The notes: generated by a model from the letters alone, not told the origin. Shown: positions 7,715-14,798, counted from the first letter of the stretch. The stretch is DNA of 25,589 bases from DATFYI01 sp035315125 (GCA_035315125.1 DATFYI010000264.1:1-25589); one strand, 5' to 3'. Program-made: numbers and translations.

Positions 7715-8992
7715 TCACTCCACGAAAGTATGCTTTAATCCGATTATATCCCGATAAGGCACTACTCCCACGATTATCCCGTCTTCGTTCGTCACAGGCA
7801 GCGCTCGGAAACCGTAGCGTGTGAACATCCTGAAGGCCTCTCTCAAAGTGCTGTCAGAATCCAGGCTAATGACGTCTTCGGTCATGATGTCTTTCAGCAA
7901 CGTAGTTTCATCGGCCTGGAGCACTTCTTTGATATCTGCAATGCCCAACAATTTCCCCTCCGTATCGACCACGTATAGATACATGACCTGGTCTTTGCCG
8001 CGGGCAGCAAAACGATATTCGTCCAGCACCTGTTCGGCGGTCTTATCCGCTGAAAAGGTCAGGAATTCGTGGGTGGTAAAGTTCAGAATATTCTCTTCCT
8101 GGTGTTCGATGATGGCCCGCACCTTACGGGCATTCTCCGGGCTGAGCATCTCAAGGATGTCTTCTGCATCTGAGGTAGGTAAAACGGAAAGTACATCGGC
8201 CGCCTGTCCGGGGGTCATGTCGTCCACCAACCCGGCAACTTTTTCTTTACTCAAAGAAGAAACCAGATCCCGTTGCACATTTGGATCGATTTCTTCCAAC
8301 GTATCCGAGGCCTGCTCTTGCTCCAGCCCATCGAAAAGGGCCACCCGCTGTTCGTGATCTAATTGTTCCAGCACGTCAGCCAGATCTGCAGGATGCATGT
8401 CCGAGAGCTTTTCTCTCAAAATATTCAGTTTTACATCCCCTTTAAAACGGCCGATATTGCTTGGCAAAGGTTGGATATAAGTCCAGGAAATGGTCTGTTC
8501 CTGGATATCTTCGGCCAACCGGTAAATAAAATCGGCCAGTCCTTTCAACTTCAAGCGTCGCAGCAAACCATAGCGGCTGAGGTCAACATCGCTCACATAG
8601 AGTTTATTGTTGCGCAGCACCAGCTTGATATCATATACCACTTCAACTTCTCGTTCTCCCGTATCTAGCACCTTTTTATCCAGGATGTGATCCTTCAATA
8701 AAATGGCTTCTTCACCTGGTTCCTTCTCACAATCTTCCAATCGATCGATCATAATTTCGATCCGGCGCGGGTTGATTTGAGTGACTTTTTCCCAGGGGAT
8801 TAGAGAAGTTTCACCAAATGGCCGGCTGATAAATAAATGTGTCACAATCGGCAGCACCCCGTTTTCTTTGATCACCAGATCGGTAAGCTTGCCAATTTTT
8901 TTATCAGCCAGAAAGATCCTTGATCCCAGCACCTCGCTTAAGAAAAAAACCTGTTCGGGCTGACTTTTGTTTGTAGAGCTATTATCGTTCAT
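7715..8992 (-). CDS. Soluble PRC-barrel / MgtE-N / CBS protein, putative Mg2+ sensor partner
   Basis: A 425-aa protein with no membrane helices. Two PRC-barrel-like segments (about residues 18-75 and 95-165, each with a strand pattern like KKIGKLTDLVI) come first. An MgtE N-terminal superhelical domain follows (about 185-290: LSDMHPADLADVLEQLDHEQRVALFDGL, then DMTPGQAADVLSVLP), then a CBS pair to the end (SADKTAEQVLDEYRFAA, DIMTEDVISLDSDSTLREAFRMF). In MgtE channels the N and CBS domains bind Mg2+ and gate the pore; here the pore is absent. Flanked on both sides by Nramp-related transporters in a Mg2+-riboswitch operon, it most likely senses cytosolic Mg2+ and gates those transporters. That role is inference; the domain content is clear. 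Confidence 0.88.
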   Translation of the reverse strand: MNDNSSTNKSQPEQVFFLSEVLGSRIFLADKKIGKLTDLVIKENGVLPIVTHLFISRPFGETSLIPWEKVTQINPRRIEIMIDRLEDCEKEPGEEAILLKDHILDKKVLDTGEREVEVVYDIKLVLRNNKLYVSDVDLSRYGLLRRLKLKGLADFIYRLAEDIQEQTISWTYIQPLPSNIGRFKGDVKLNILREKLSDMHPADLADVLEQLDHEQRVALFDGLEQEQASDTLEEIDPNVQRDLVSSLSKEKVAGLVDDMTPGQAADVLSVLPTSDAEDILEMLSPENARKVRAIIEHQEENILNFTTHEFLTFSADKTAEQVLDEYRFAARGKDQVMYLYVVDTEGKLLGIADIKEVLQADETTLLKDIMTEDVISLDSDSTLREAFRMFTRYGFRALPVTNEDGIIVGVVPYRDIIGLKHTFVE

Positions 8993-9044
8993 CGCGCGCC
9001 TCTTTCAACATTACTCAATAAGATCATTTGCTCATCCAGTGGAT

Positions 9045-9236
9045 CTAATGGACGATAAGCGTTACAAACTTATAGGCCAGCAATATAACCATCAAAATCA
9101 GGTAAAGTCTTAACGCCAGCAAAGAGAAACTCACCATACGGGTCATTTGAATGCGAGGGTGTTTGTATTTGGCGTTAATTTCACGCACACTTTCAAAAAA
9201 ACTGGGTGTTTTGCTTAATGGGTTTAATTTATTCAT
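9045..9236 (-). CDS. 63-aa single-helix membrane protein in the Mg2+ operon
   Basis: The ATG at 9236 is preceded by AAGGAG at ideal spacing; a more upstream in-frame start at 9254 lacks a good site. Residues 1-34 are polar and basic (SVREINAKYKHPRIQMTR), and about 36-60 form one strongly hydrophobic helix (SLLALRLYLILMVILLAYKFV), so the N-terminus is probably cytoplasmic. It sits between the first Nramp-related gene (28 bases upstream) and the MgtE-N/CBS gene (52 bases downstream). I do not recognise a family. Position and size resemble small regulatory subunits such as MgtS or KdpF, so an accessory or stabilising subunit of the transporter is plausible but unproven. Confidence 0.75.
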   Translation of the reverse strand: MNKLNPLSKTPSFFESVREINAKYKHPRIQMTRMVSFSLLALRLYLILMVILLAYKFVTLIVH

Positions 9237-9264
9237 GGTGTACTCCTTGAACAACCTGGCGGGT

Positions 9265-10533
9265 TTACTTGAAAAGATTGGGGAAAAGGGTGCTCATGCT
9301 GTAGGCAGTGGATAGGACGATCAGTCCTATTACAATCGTAAAGTTGACAATATTCTGGAAGCGTGTGTTTTTGTGCTCTCCCATCAACTCTTCGTTATTA
9401 AGCAGTAAAATCAAAAACACCAATGCTGCCGGTAACAGCGTGGTGGCGACTACCTGCACGAACAGGGTAATTAACACCAGCGGAGCGCCCGGTATTAAAA
9501 CGATGATGCCGGCAATCAGCAGGGTTGCAAAGTAGTAAAGATAGAACCAGGGCGCTTCTTTGACCTTATTGTTCAGGGAATGGGCCCATCCGAACACTTC
9601 GCCGATGGCCCACGAGCTGGAGAGTGAGATGCAGATGGCGCCCAGGAAACCGGCATCGAACAGGCCAATTGCCAGAAAAGTCCCTACGTATTTGTTGATG
9701 CCCATCAACATTTGAGCTGCTTGCGCAGCGCTGTCAATCTCAACACCCCGCAGCACGGTTCCGGTCACCACCACGCAAAAGACTGCCACCACCACCGTAA
9801 AAAATGCGCCCAAGATGGTATCGAATTGGCTCCAGGGAATATCCATTTCCTTGGTGCCTTTATCTACCACCGAGCTCTGCTGGAAAAAGACCATCCAGGG
9901 GGCGATGGTGGTACCCACATTGGCCATTAAGTAAAAGAAAAGCTGGTTGTTGTTCCCTCCCGGAAAATGCGGGATCATCCCCGTTCTCAGGATTTCTGAG
10001 ACGGATGGATTCACCAAAAAAGCCGCCGGGATGTAAATCAGGTTGATCAAGCAAAAGAAGATGGCGATCTTTTCCCAGGTCCAATAACGACCTTGCAGCA
10101 CCATGGCGCCCATAATCAGCGTCACTATAATCACTGTCACCAGAGCTGGGACATGGAAGATGCTTAATGCGGCCGTCATGCCGATATATTCGGTAATCAG
10201 GGTCAATAAATTTGTCAGGCTCAGATCGAAAAAGGAGAACCAGCCCCAGAAAGAGCCAAACGCATCAAAGATTGCCTCGGCATGGCCCCGTTTGGTGACT
10301 GCCCCCAACCGGACCGTCATTTCCTGGACAAAATAGGCGATTGGGCCAAGAATAACCAGAAACCAGATCAGATCATAGCCGTACTTCGCGCCGGTGGCTG
10401 CGTAAGTGGTAATTCCACCGGCATCGTTATCTGCCACCATCACGATAATCCCCGGACCAGCAATCAGAAGAAATAGTTTCAGTACCTTCATCGTGCGGCG
10501 GTATTGATAAAAGCTTTTAGCAAGAACATTCAT
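9265..10533 (-). CDS. Nramp-related (NRMT-type) Mg2+ transporter, first copy
   Basis: A 422-aa SLC11/Nramp-fold membrane protein. The first helix carries ADNDAGG (residues 34-40) where Mn/Fe Nramps have DPGN, and the sixth has TIAPWM (209-214), so the conserved metal-binding Met is Ala and the following His is Trp. These changes match Nramp-related Mg2+ transporters. The ATG at 10533 was chosen because GGAGAG lies at proper distance; an in-frame ATG seven codons earlier (10554) has no such site. It is the first large gene downstream of an M-box riboswitch, and a 42-codon leader ORF precedes it by 128 bases. Mg2+ as substrate is well supported by the riboswitch but not directly shown. Confidence 0.9.
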   Translation of the reverse strand: MNVLAKSFYQYRRTMKVLKLFLLIAGPGIIVMVADNDAGGITTYAATGAKYGYDLIWFLVILGPIAYFVQEMTVRLGAVTKRGHAEAIFDAFGSFWGWFSFFDLSLTNLLTLITEYIGMTAALSIFHVPALVTVIIVTLIMGAMVLQGRYWTWEKIAIFFCLINLIYIPAAFLVNPSVSEILRTGMIPHFPGGNNNQLFFYLMANVGTTIAPWMVFFQQSSVVDKGTKEMDIPWSQFDTILGAFFTVVVAVFCVVVTGTVLRGVEIDSAAQAAQMLMGINKYVGTFLAIGLFDAGFLGAICISLSSSWAIGEVFGWAHSLNNKVKEAPWFYLYYFATLLIAGIIVLIPGAPLVLITLFVQVVATTLLPAALVFLILLLNNEELMGEHKNTRFQNIVNFTIVIGLIVLSTAYSMSTLFPNLFK

Positions 10534-10661
10534 GCTTTTTCTCTCCATATCCATTCCAAGAATGATTGCTGTCGTGTTAATTTTTTTCGCGCCGGAAAAA
10601 GGGCACGAACAAAGTTGTTTTTGATTGGATATTTTCTATCGGGAGGGAAAGCTGCTACTAT

Positions 10662-10790
10662 TTAGCCGGGGATCACTCGAAGGTGATCAGCAAGTAAAAC
10701 CCAGAGCTTATTCCCTGACGAAACTTGATAGATCAAAGACCTACACTCCAGATGATCATCGAGACAGTTCTTACTGTCGTCTTGATCCAT
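10662..10790 (-). CDS. 42-aa leader ORF between Mg2+ riboswitch and transporter
   Basis: The reading frame starts with ATG seven bases after AAGGAGGTGATC, a 12-base match to the 3' end of 16S rRNA, the strongest ribosome site in the window. The peptide begins MDQDDSKNCLDDH, with five Asp in the first 12 residues, and ends in a more hydrophobic part (LWVLLADHLRVIPG). RNA structure is built into the frame: a perfect GACAGT/ACTGTC hairpin (10763-10778) near the start and GATCAC/GTGATC (10671-10688) near the stop; the latter could also pair with the Shine-Dalgarno. No homologue is known to me. It could be a regulatory leader peptide or a small protein; translation itself is inferred from the ribosome site. 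Confidence 0.6.
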   Translation of the reverse strand: MDQDDSKNCLDDHLECRSLIYQVSSGNKLWVLLADHLRVIPG

Positions 10791-10840
10791 GCGATCACCT
10801 CCTTCCAAACTTGGCCTCGTTATGCGGATCGAGCCGGGCC

Positions 10841-10882
10841 TAAATAAAAATGGCCTCCCTGCTTATAAATAACCAGGGAGGC
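10841..10882 (-). terminator. Intrinsic terminator of the M-box expression platform
   Basis: On the minus strand a perfect 9-bp stem (GCCTCCCTG/CAGGGAGGC, 12-base loop) is followed by CATTTTTATTT. Its 5' arm plus one base (10873-10882, GCCTCCCTGG) can instead pair with the 3' strand of the aptamer's P1 stem (10934-10944 region, CCAGAGGGGGC), giving the antiterminator. With P1 locked by Mg2+ the terminator forms. A separate stable hairpin, TTGTGAG/CTCACAA (10905-10928), fills the linker between aptamer and terminator. Confidence 0.88.
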
Positions 10883-10935
10883 ATGCGGTTTCCGCTCCAA
10901 TTTATTGTGAGGTTCTTGCGTCTCACAATACTGCC

Positions 10936-11090
10936 CCCTCTGGTCGGGTTTTGGCACTGCATGTCGTAGGGACTATCCCAGCCACTTTGAGTAAGGCCTT
11001 AATCCGACCTTACCTAGCCTACTCCTTATAGTCTCTCGACTTTTCGGGGCAGCGGCCTGTGTACCACGCAGACGCCTCGCCTAACGAGGG
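10936..11090 (-). promoter_or_regulatory. M-box (ykoK-type) Mg2+ riboswitch aptamer
   Basis: Minus-strand landmarks match the M-box consensus in order: CGTTAGGCGAGGC (11074-11086), CGCTGCCCCG (11045-11054) and, near the 3' end, ATGCAGTGCCAAA (10950-10962). The closing P1 stem pairs CCCTC (11086-11090) with GAGGG (10936-10940). The RNA starts about 12 bases after the predicted transcription start and is followed by an intrinsic terminator and by Nramp-related and MgtE-N genes. This family folds upon Mg2+ binding and switches off Mg2+ importers. I recognise it by conserved blocks and synteny; no covariance model was run. Confidence 0.92.
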
Positions 11091-11108
11091 AATTAAATTG
11101 TCAAATAT

Positions 11109-11137
11109 CTTATAGCACGGCAATCAACGGGAGTCAA
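11109..11137 (-). promoter_or_regulatory. Sigma-70-like promoter of the Mg2+ operon
   Basis: On the minus strand TTGACT (-35, 11132-11137) and TATAAG (-10, 11109-11114) are separated by 17 bases. Transcription would begin near 11102, directly in front of the riboswitch, which strongly supports the assignment. Confidence 0.8.
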
Positions 11138-11181
11138 GTTAAATATGTATAAAAAATACAGTTCTAATAAGACAGCAAATA

Positions 11182-11245
11182 TGTCATTGCGAGGAGGCTT
11201 TGTCGGCAGACCCTGGTTCTCTTCCAGGGCGACGAAGCAATCCCC
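11182..11245. repeat. REP-like palindromic intergenic repeat
   Basis: The sequence opens with TGTCATTGCGAGGAGG and closes with GACGAAGCAATCCCC, a motif pair that recurs between genes in many bacterial genomes. It folds as nested arms: ATTGC/GCAAT outside, GCTTTGTCG/CGACGAAGC next (one G-U), and CCCTGG/CCAGGG around a 7-base loop inside. Only one copy is present in this window, so repetition is inferred from recognising the motif. It lies between the Mg2+ operon promoter and the divergent 570-aa gene. Confidence 0.65.
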
Positions 11246-11280
11246 TGAAAACCCTGGCATAAAAGATGGGTTGTCTGGGA

Positions 11281-11286
11281 TATAAT
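11281..11286 (+). promoter_or_regulatory. Possible -10 box for the 570-aa protein gene
   Basis: A perfect TATAAT lies 17 bases before the ATG. No good -35 box is found 16 to 18 bases upstream, so the promoter may be weak or need an activator. The transcript would have a leader of only about ten bases, and GAAAGAG would act as ribosome site. Confidence 0.35.
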
Positions 11287-11303
11287 TCTAACGAAAGAGA
11301 TTC

Positions 11304-13016
11304 ATGATGGATAGAACTGTACCCAGCACTGCATCGGAAGAAATCGAGCTTTACATCCGCACCGTATATTCTTTATTACGGTCGACCACGGACGTACAAA
11401 TCAAGACCCTGGAAGAAGTCCACGCCGGCATGAATTCGTCGATGCATCTGGATGCGCGTGCCTCCACCCTGGATACTTCCGCCTTTCTGTATGCTTTACT
11501 GCGCTTACCGGATTGCATCTTCCAGGTTCATTTTGTCGTATTGGGGCAGAGTAACCTTGTTTTTGCCCAACACGGCTATACCGACCTTTCAAATTGGAGA
11601 CCGGTTTCAGCCCGGGCGCGCCGCAGACGCTGTTATTTTAATGAAAAAGATACCCTGGCGTGTTTTATCGCCAGCCGTTCCGATATCGATGACATCATTC
11701 CGGTTCTAACTGCCTATCAAATCGAGTGGAACAAGCTCAATTATTTGCTGCAGCGCTGCCCGCCTGAGCTGATTTCACCGGCCACGCTAAAATCAGCCGA
11801 AACGTTTAGCAGCCTGGCAATGGCATTGGAAATGTCCGGCGAGGACCTGGATCGCCTGTGGACGGTGTGGGGAGATGATTTTATTCCCAATTTGCAGTTG
11901 ATTGCCAAACGGGTTTGTTCGCTGCGGGTCAGGCTGCTGGCCGGATCGCTGAGCGAATATTGGCGGGCGACTCGCAGTTGGTGGGATACCATCGAAGCGA
12001 ACTGCTCGGATTTGCTGAACCGACCGGTTTATTTTGTTTCGAGCAATAATCACAGCCTGGCTAATTTGCTTTCGGGCTTTGCCTTACAACACAAGGACGA
12101 GCTGGTTAGTTACTTGAAGGAAGAAGAAAGTATCGAGCTGGTGGAAGAGTGGACCGATATTGAAGCGCATAATGCCCCTTCCAACATGGAAAATTTCCTG
12201 TATTACGTCCTGAAAAAATACCAGCAAACCACACATGGCCAGCCGCTGATCGCCGGTCAGTTGGCCTGTGAGCAAAAAAATGGCATCCAGCGCATCCTGA
12301 GCGAGCACTCCTTTGACCTCGAGGCCCAGGTGATTGAGCTGTGTAAGCTCGATATCCATACCATCGATCCGCGTTTAAATTACAAAGAGCTGTCCTTTTT
12401 AAAACATAGCGATGCAATGATTCTGAACATCGATTACCCGCTGGGATTGTCGGCCTACAATATATTAGCAAAGGTGGCAGAGCATATCAGCGGAATCCAG
12501 GGGATTTATGTGATGGGCAAGTCCGCCACGCTAAACGGCGTGCGTGGCGATGTGATTATCCCTAACGTGGTCCAGGACGAACACTCCCTGAATACTTATC
12601 TGTTCCAAAATGCCTTTAGCGCGACAGATGTTTCGCCCTACCTGGTTTACGGCACCGTGCTGGATAATCAAAAGGCCGTCAGCGTGTTGGGCACTTTCCT
12701 GCAAAACCCGCGCGTTATGGATGTGATCTACCGGGAGGGCTACACCGACATTGAAATGGAGGCAGGGCCGTATCTTTCGGCGATTTACGAAATGTCCCGG
12801 CCGCAAAGGCACCCGGTCAATGAGATCGTCAATCTGTACGGCGCCCCTTTTGAAATCGGCATTTTGCACTATGCTTCGGATACACCGCTCAGCAAGGGTA
12901 AAAACCTGGGGGCGGGTACGCTTTCGTATTTCGGGATGGATTCGACCTACGCTACCACCGTGGCGATCCTGCGCAAGATTTTCGAGCGAGAACGCCAGCG
13001 CTTGAGCAGCGGCTGA
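11304..13016 (+). CDS. Large conserved-looking protein with a nucleoside-phosphorylase-like C-terminal part
   Basis: A 570-aa soluble protein; I do not recognise the full-length family. The N-terminal part is mainly helical, with residues 41-115 holding a Leu- and Arg-rich block. From about residue 385 the sequence reads like the nucleoside phosphorylase fold: a glycine-rich turn MGKSATLNGVRGDVIIP (404-420), GTVLDNQ, the motif IEMEAGPYLSAIYE (483-496), and IGILHYASD ending in Asp526. In uridine and purine phosphorylases the corresponding EMEA segment contacts ribose and the late Asp assists catalysis. The ATG at 11304 has GAAAGAG upstream; a second ATG follows immediately. It is a single-gene unit, divergent from the Mg2+ operon and ending nine bases before the convergent HcnB-like gene. 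A role in nucleoside cleavage or binding is inference. Confidence 0.85.
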   Translation: MMDRTVPSTASEEIELYIRTVYSLLRSTTDVQIKTLEEVHAGMNSSMHLDARASTLDTSAFLYALLRLPDCIFQVHFVVLGQSNLVFAQHGYTDLSNWRPVSARARRRRCYFNEKDTLACFIASRSDIDDIIPVLTAYQIEWNKLNYLLQRCPPELISPATLKSAETFSSLAMALEMSGEDLDRLWTVWGDDFIPNLQLIAKRVCSLRVRLLAGSLSEYWRATRSWWDTIEANCSDLLNRPVYFVSSNNHSLANLLSGFALQHKDELVSYLKEEESIELVEEWTDIEAHNAPSNMENFLYYVLKKYQQTTHGQPLIAGQLACEQKNGIQRILSEHSFDLEAQVIELCKLDIHTIDPRLNYKELSFLKHSDAMILNIDYPLGLSAYNILAKVAEHISGIQGIYVMGKSATLNGVRGDVIIPNVVQDEHSLNTYLFQNAFSATDVSPYLVYGTVLDNQKAVSVLGTFLQNPRVMDVIYREGYTDIEMEAGPYLSAIYEMSRPQRHPVNEIVNLYGAPFEIGILHYASDTPLSKGKNLGAGTLSYFGMDSTYATTVAILRKIFERERQRLSSG

Positions 13017-13025
13017 TGGATCTCA

Positions 13026-14450
13026 TCAATCCTGCTGGCCGGCTTCTGCCAAAAAGCCCAGCGGCAGCGGCTGGAGCGGCGGCCGGATGGAAAACATCCC
13101 AACCGTTGCAGGCGTGGCTTTTTCCTGGCTCAAGGCCTGGATGATCGCATTGACCACGGAGTGCTCGCACATGCGCCCCTGGCAGTTGCCCATGCCAACT
13201 CGTGTAACCATCTTGACTTCGCCAATCGTACGCGCTCCGGCTGCCACGGCCGCTTTTACCTCGCCCAGTGTAATCTCTTCGCAGCGGCAGATCAGTGTGT
13301 CGTCGTGGGCCAGTGCAATCAAACCCGGCTGGGGTGTGAACAGATCGCCCAATAGCCTGCCAAAGCGGCGCTGCTGGGCTAAAGCGCCTTTTATGCGGCT
13401 GTAAAATTCGCCGGCTTTTTGTTTGCTAATGTGTCCGCTTGCCAGCGCGACCGCCGTGCCGGCCAAACGCCCTTCCATGCGTGAGTTTTCGGCTCCGCCA
13501 ATCCCGGCGCAGTCGCCTACCGCATAAACGCCCGGCAGGCTGGTTTGCAGGGTCTCGTCACGCCGGACTACCCAACCGCCCTGCTGCGGCTGGTATTCAA
13601 ATTTGCAGCCGATCATGCGGGCCAGCCCGTTGTTGGGGGTCAGTCCATAGCCGCACACCACCGCATCCAGCGGAATGGTCTGCTGCGTGCCTGGAATGGG
13701 TATACCGCCTTCGCTGATTCTGGCAATTACAGCCTCTTCGACCCGTTCTTTGCCATGCGCTTCCAGCACTGCCCAGCCCATTTTGTAGGGCACCCGGCGG
13801 AGCGCCAGGATGCTCAGATAATCGGAGCCCTCTTCCAAGCGCTGCCATTCTCTCAGCATGGTCGGCCCATAGGCTATAGCCCTGGGCTTCAGCCGGTTGG
13901 TCTCACATACCGCGGCTACCTGTACGCCGGCTTCAAGCAAGTGGGCCGCCCCCGAGAGCAACAGCGGGCCAGTTCCGCTCAGCACAGCACGCCGGTACGG
14001 CGCGCTACGTTGATTTTTTAGCAAAACCAGGGCTGCGCCGCAGGTAATGACGCCCGGCAGCGTCCAGCCCGGAAAAGCCACAGACGTATCGTAAGCGCCG
14101 CTGGCCAGCACCAGGCTGCCGGCGTGGATTTGTTTGGGCGCATCCGTTCCATAAAGGGTAATCAGCCAGCCCGGCCCGCTTTCTTCTTTGAAAATACCCC
14201 AGCTCAGTGTGTTGTATAAGCGGGTCACCGGCAGTCCATTGAGCATCTTCAGCAGGAATTCTCCCTCTTTTTCCTGTCCGGTTTTCCTGGCAGCCGTAAA
14301 GCCAGCCGGTAGGGCTTTGTAATATTGACCGCCGGCCTGCGGAAAGGTATCGATCAGCACGGTGCTGACCCCGGCCTCTGCCGCCGATATGGCAGCTTCC
14401 ATACCGGCCGGGCCGGCTCCAATCACGGCAAGCTCGTAGGTTTCGCTCAT
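13026..14450 (-). CDS. FAD/[2Fe-2S] oxidoreductase subunit, HcnB/opine oxidase subunit A-like
   Basis: A 474-aa flavoprotein. The N-terminal Rossmann motif GAGPAG (residues 11-16) and the LID acidic end of strand two bind FAD; a second NAD(P)-type GTGPLLLSGAA region lies mid-protein, and GVYAVGDCAGIGG is the third FAD contact. The C-terminus has a BFD-like iron-sulphur module with Cys388, Cys390, Cys423 and Cys428 (CRC and CQGRMC). This architecture is the alpha subunit of HcnABC, opine oxidase and heteromeric proline/sarcosine-type dehydrogenases, which oxidise secondary or primary amines. The ATG overlaps the TGA of the [2Fe-2S] gene by four bases. The usual third, DAO-type catalytic subunit is not adjacent; a candidate is at 22277-23434. 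Confidence 0.9.
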   Translation of the reverse strand: MSETYELAVIGAGPAGMEAAISAAEAGVSTVLIDTFPQAGGQYYKALPAGFTAARKTGQEKEGEFLLKMLNGLPVTRLYNTLSWGIFKEESGPGWLITLYGTDAPKQIHAGSLVLASGAYDTSVAFPGWTLPGVITCGAALVLLKNQRSAPYRRAVLSGTGPLLLSGAAHLLEAGVQVAAVCETNRLKPRAIAYGPTMLREWQRLEEGSDYLSILALRRVPYKMGWAVLEAHGKERVEEAVIARISEGGIPIPGTQQTIPLDAVVCGYGLTPNNGLARMIGCKFEYQPQQGGWVVRRDETLQTSLPGVYAVGDCAGIGGAENSRMEGRLAGTAVALASGHISKQKAGEFYSRIKGALAQQRRFGRLLGDLFTPQPGLIALAHDDTLICRCEEITLGEVKAAVAAGARTIGEVKMVTRVGMGNCQGRMCEHSVVNAIIQALSQEKATPATVGMFSIRPPLQPLPLGFLAEAGQQD

Positions 14451-14752
14451 AGTTGCAATTCCCGGCAGGTTTCAACCTGCATACCCTCTGCCACCGGCGT
14501 CATACAGGCTCGCAGCGCATGCTGCCCATCAATCGTCACCAGACAATCGAAGCAAATGCCCATACCGCAGTAAATACTGCGGGGTTCCTTGTTCTTGGGG
14601 CTGAGGCGGAAAGTGAAAATACCGGCCGATAGCAATACCGCCGCCACGGTTTCGCCCTCATAAGCTTCGATCGGCTTGCCATCTACCGTCATCTGGATCG
14701 GTTTTCCCCGCTGCACTTCAGGCAGCAGGGAACTCGGTTGATTGATTCGCAT
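14447..14752 (-). CDS. [2Fe-2S] ferredoxin-like subunit, HcnA / sarcosine oxidase alpha N-terminus-like
   Basis: A 101-aa protein with a plant-type [2Fe-2S] ligand set Cys62-X4-Cys67-X2-Cys70-X12-Cys83 (YCGMGICFDCLV then RACMTPV). The N-terminal ITMTVDG-like strand and EGETVAAVLL helix are typical of the small electron-transfer subunit that partners the HcnB/OoxA flavoprotein encoded next. The four-base ATGA overlap with that gene implies a fixed ratio of the two products. AAAGG lies upstream of the ATG, 46 bases after the phosphatase-type gene. Confidence 0.9.
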   Translation of the reverse strand: MRINQPSSLLPEVQRGKPIQMTVDGKPIEAYEGETVAAVLLSAGIFTFRLSPKNKEPRSIYCGMGICFDCLVTIDGQHALRACMTPVAEGMQVETCRELQL

Positions 14753-14798
14753 GATCAGAATACCTTTCTAAAGATTTGTTGTTGGCAAAATGATTCCA

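Noticed and set aside
7821..8357. 178-codon Ser/Arg-rich plus-strand frame
   Set aside because: It is the antisense of the well-supported MgtE-N/CBS gene; composition is shadow-like and there is no ribosome site.
10557..10661. TTTTTC/GAAAAA hairpin before the first Nramp-related gene as a terminator
   Set aside because: The stem is only six mostly A/U pairs and is not followed by a T run on the minus strand; evidence is too weak to list.
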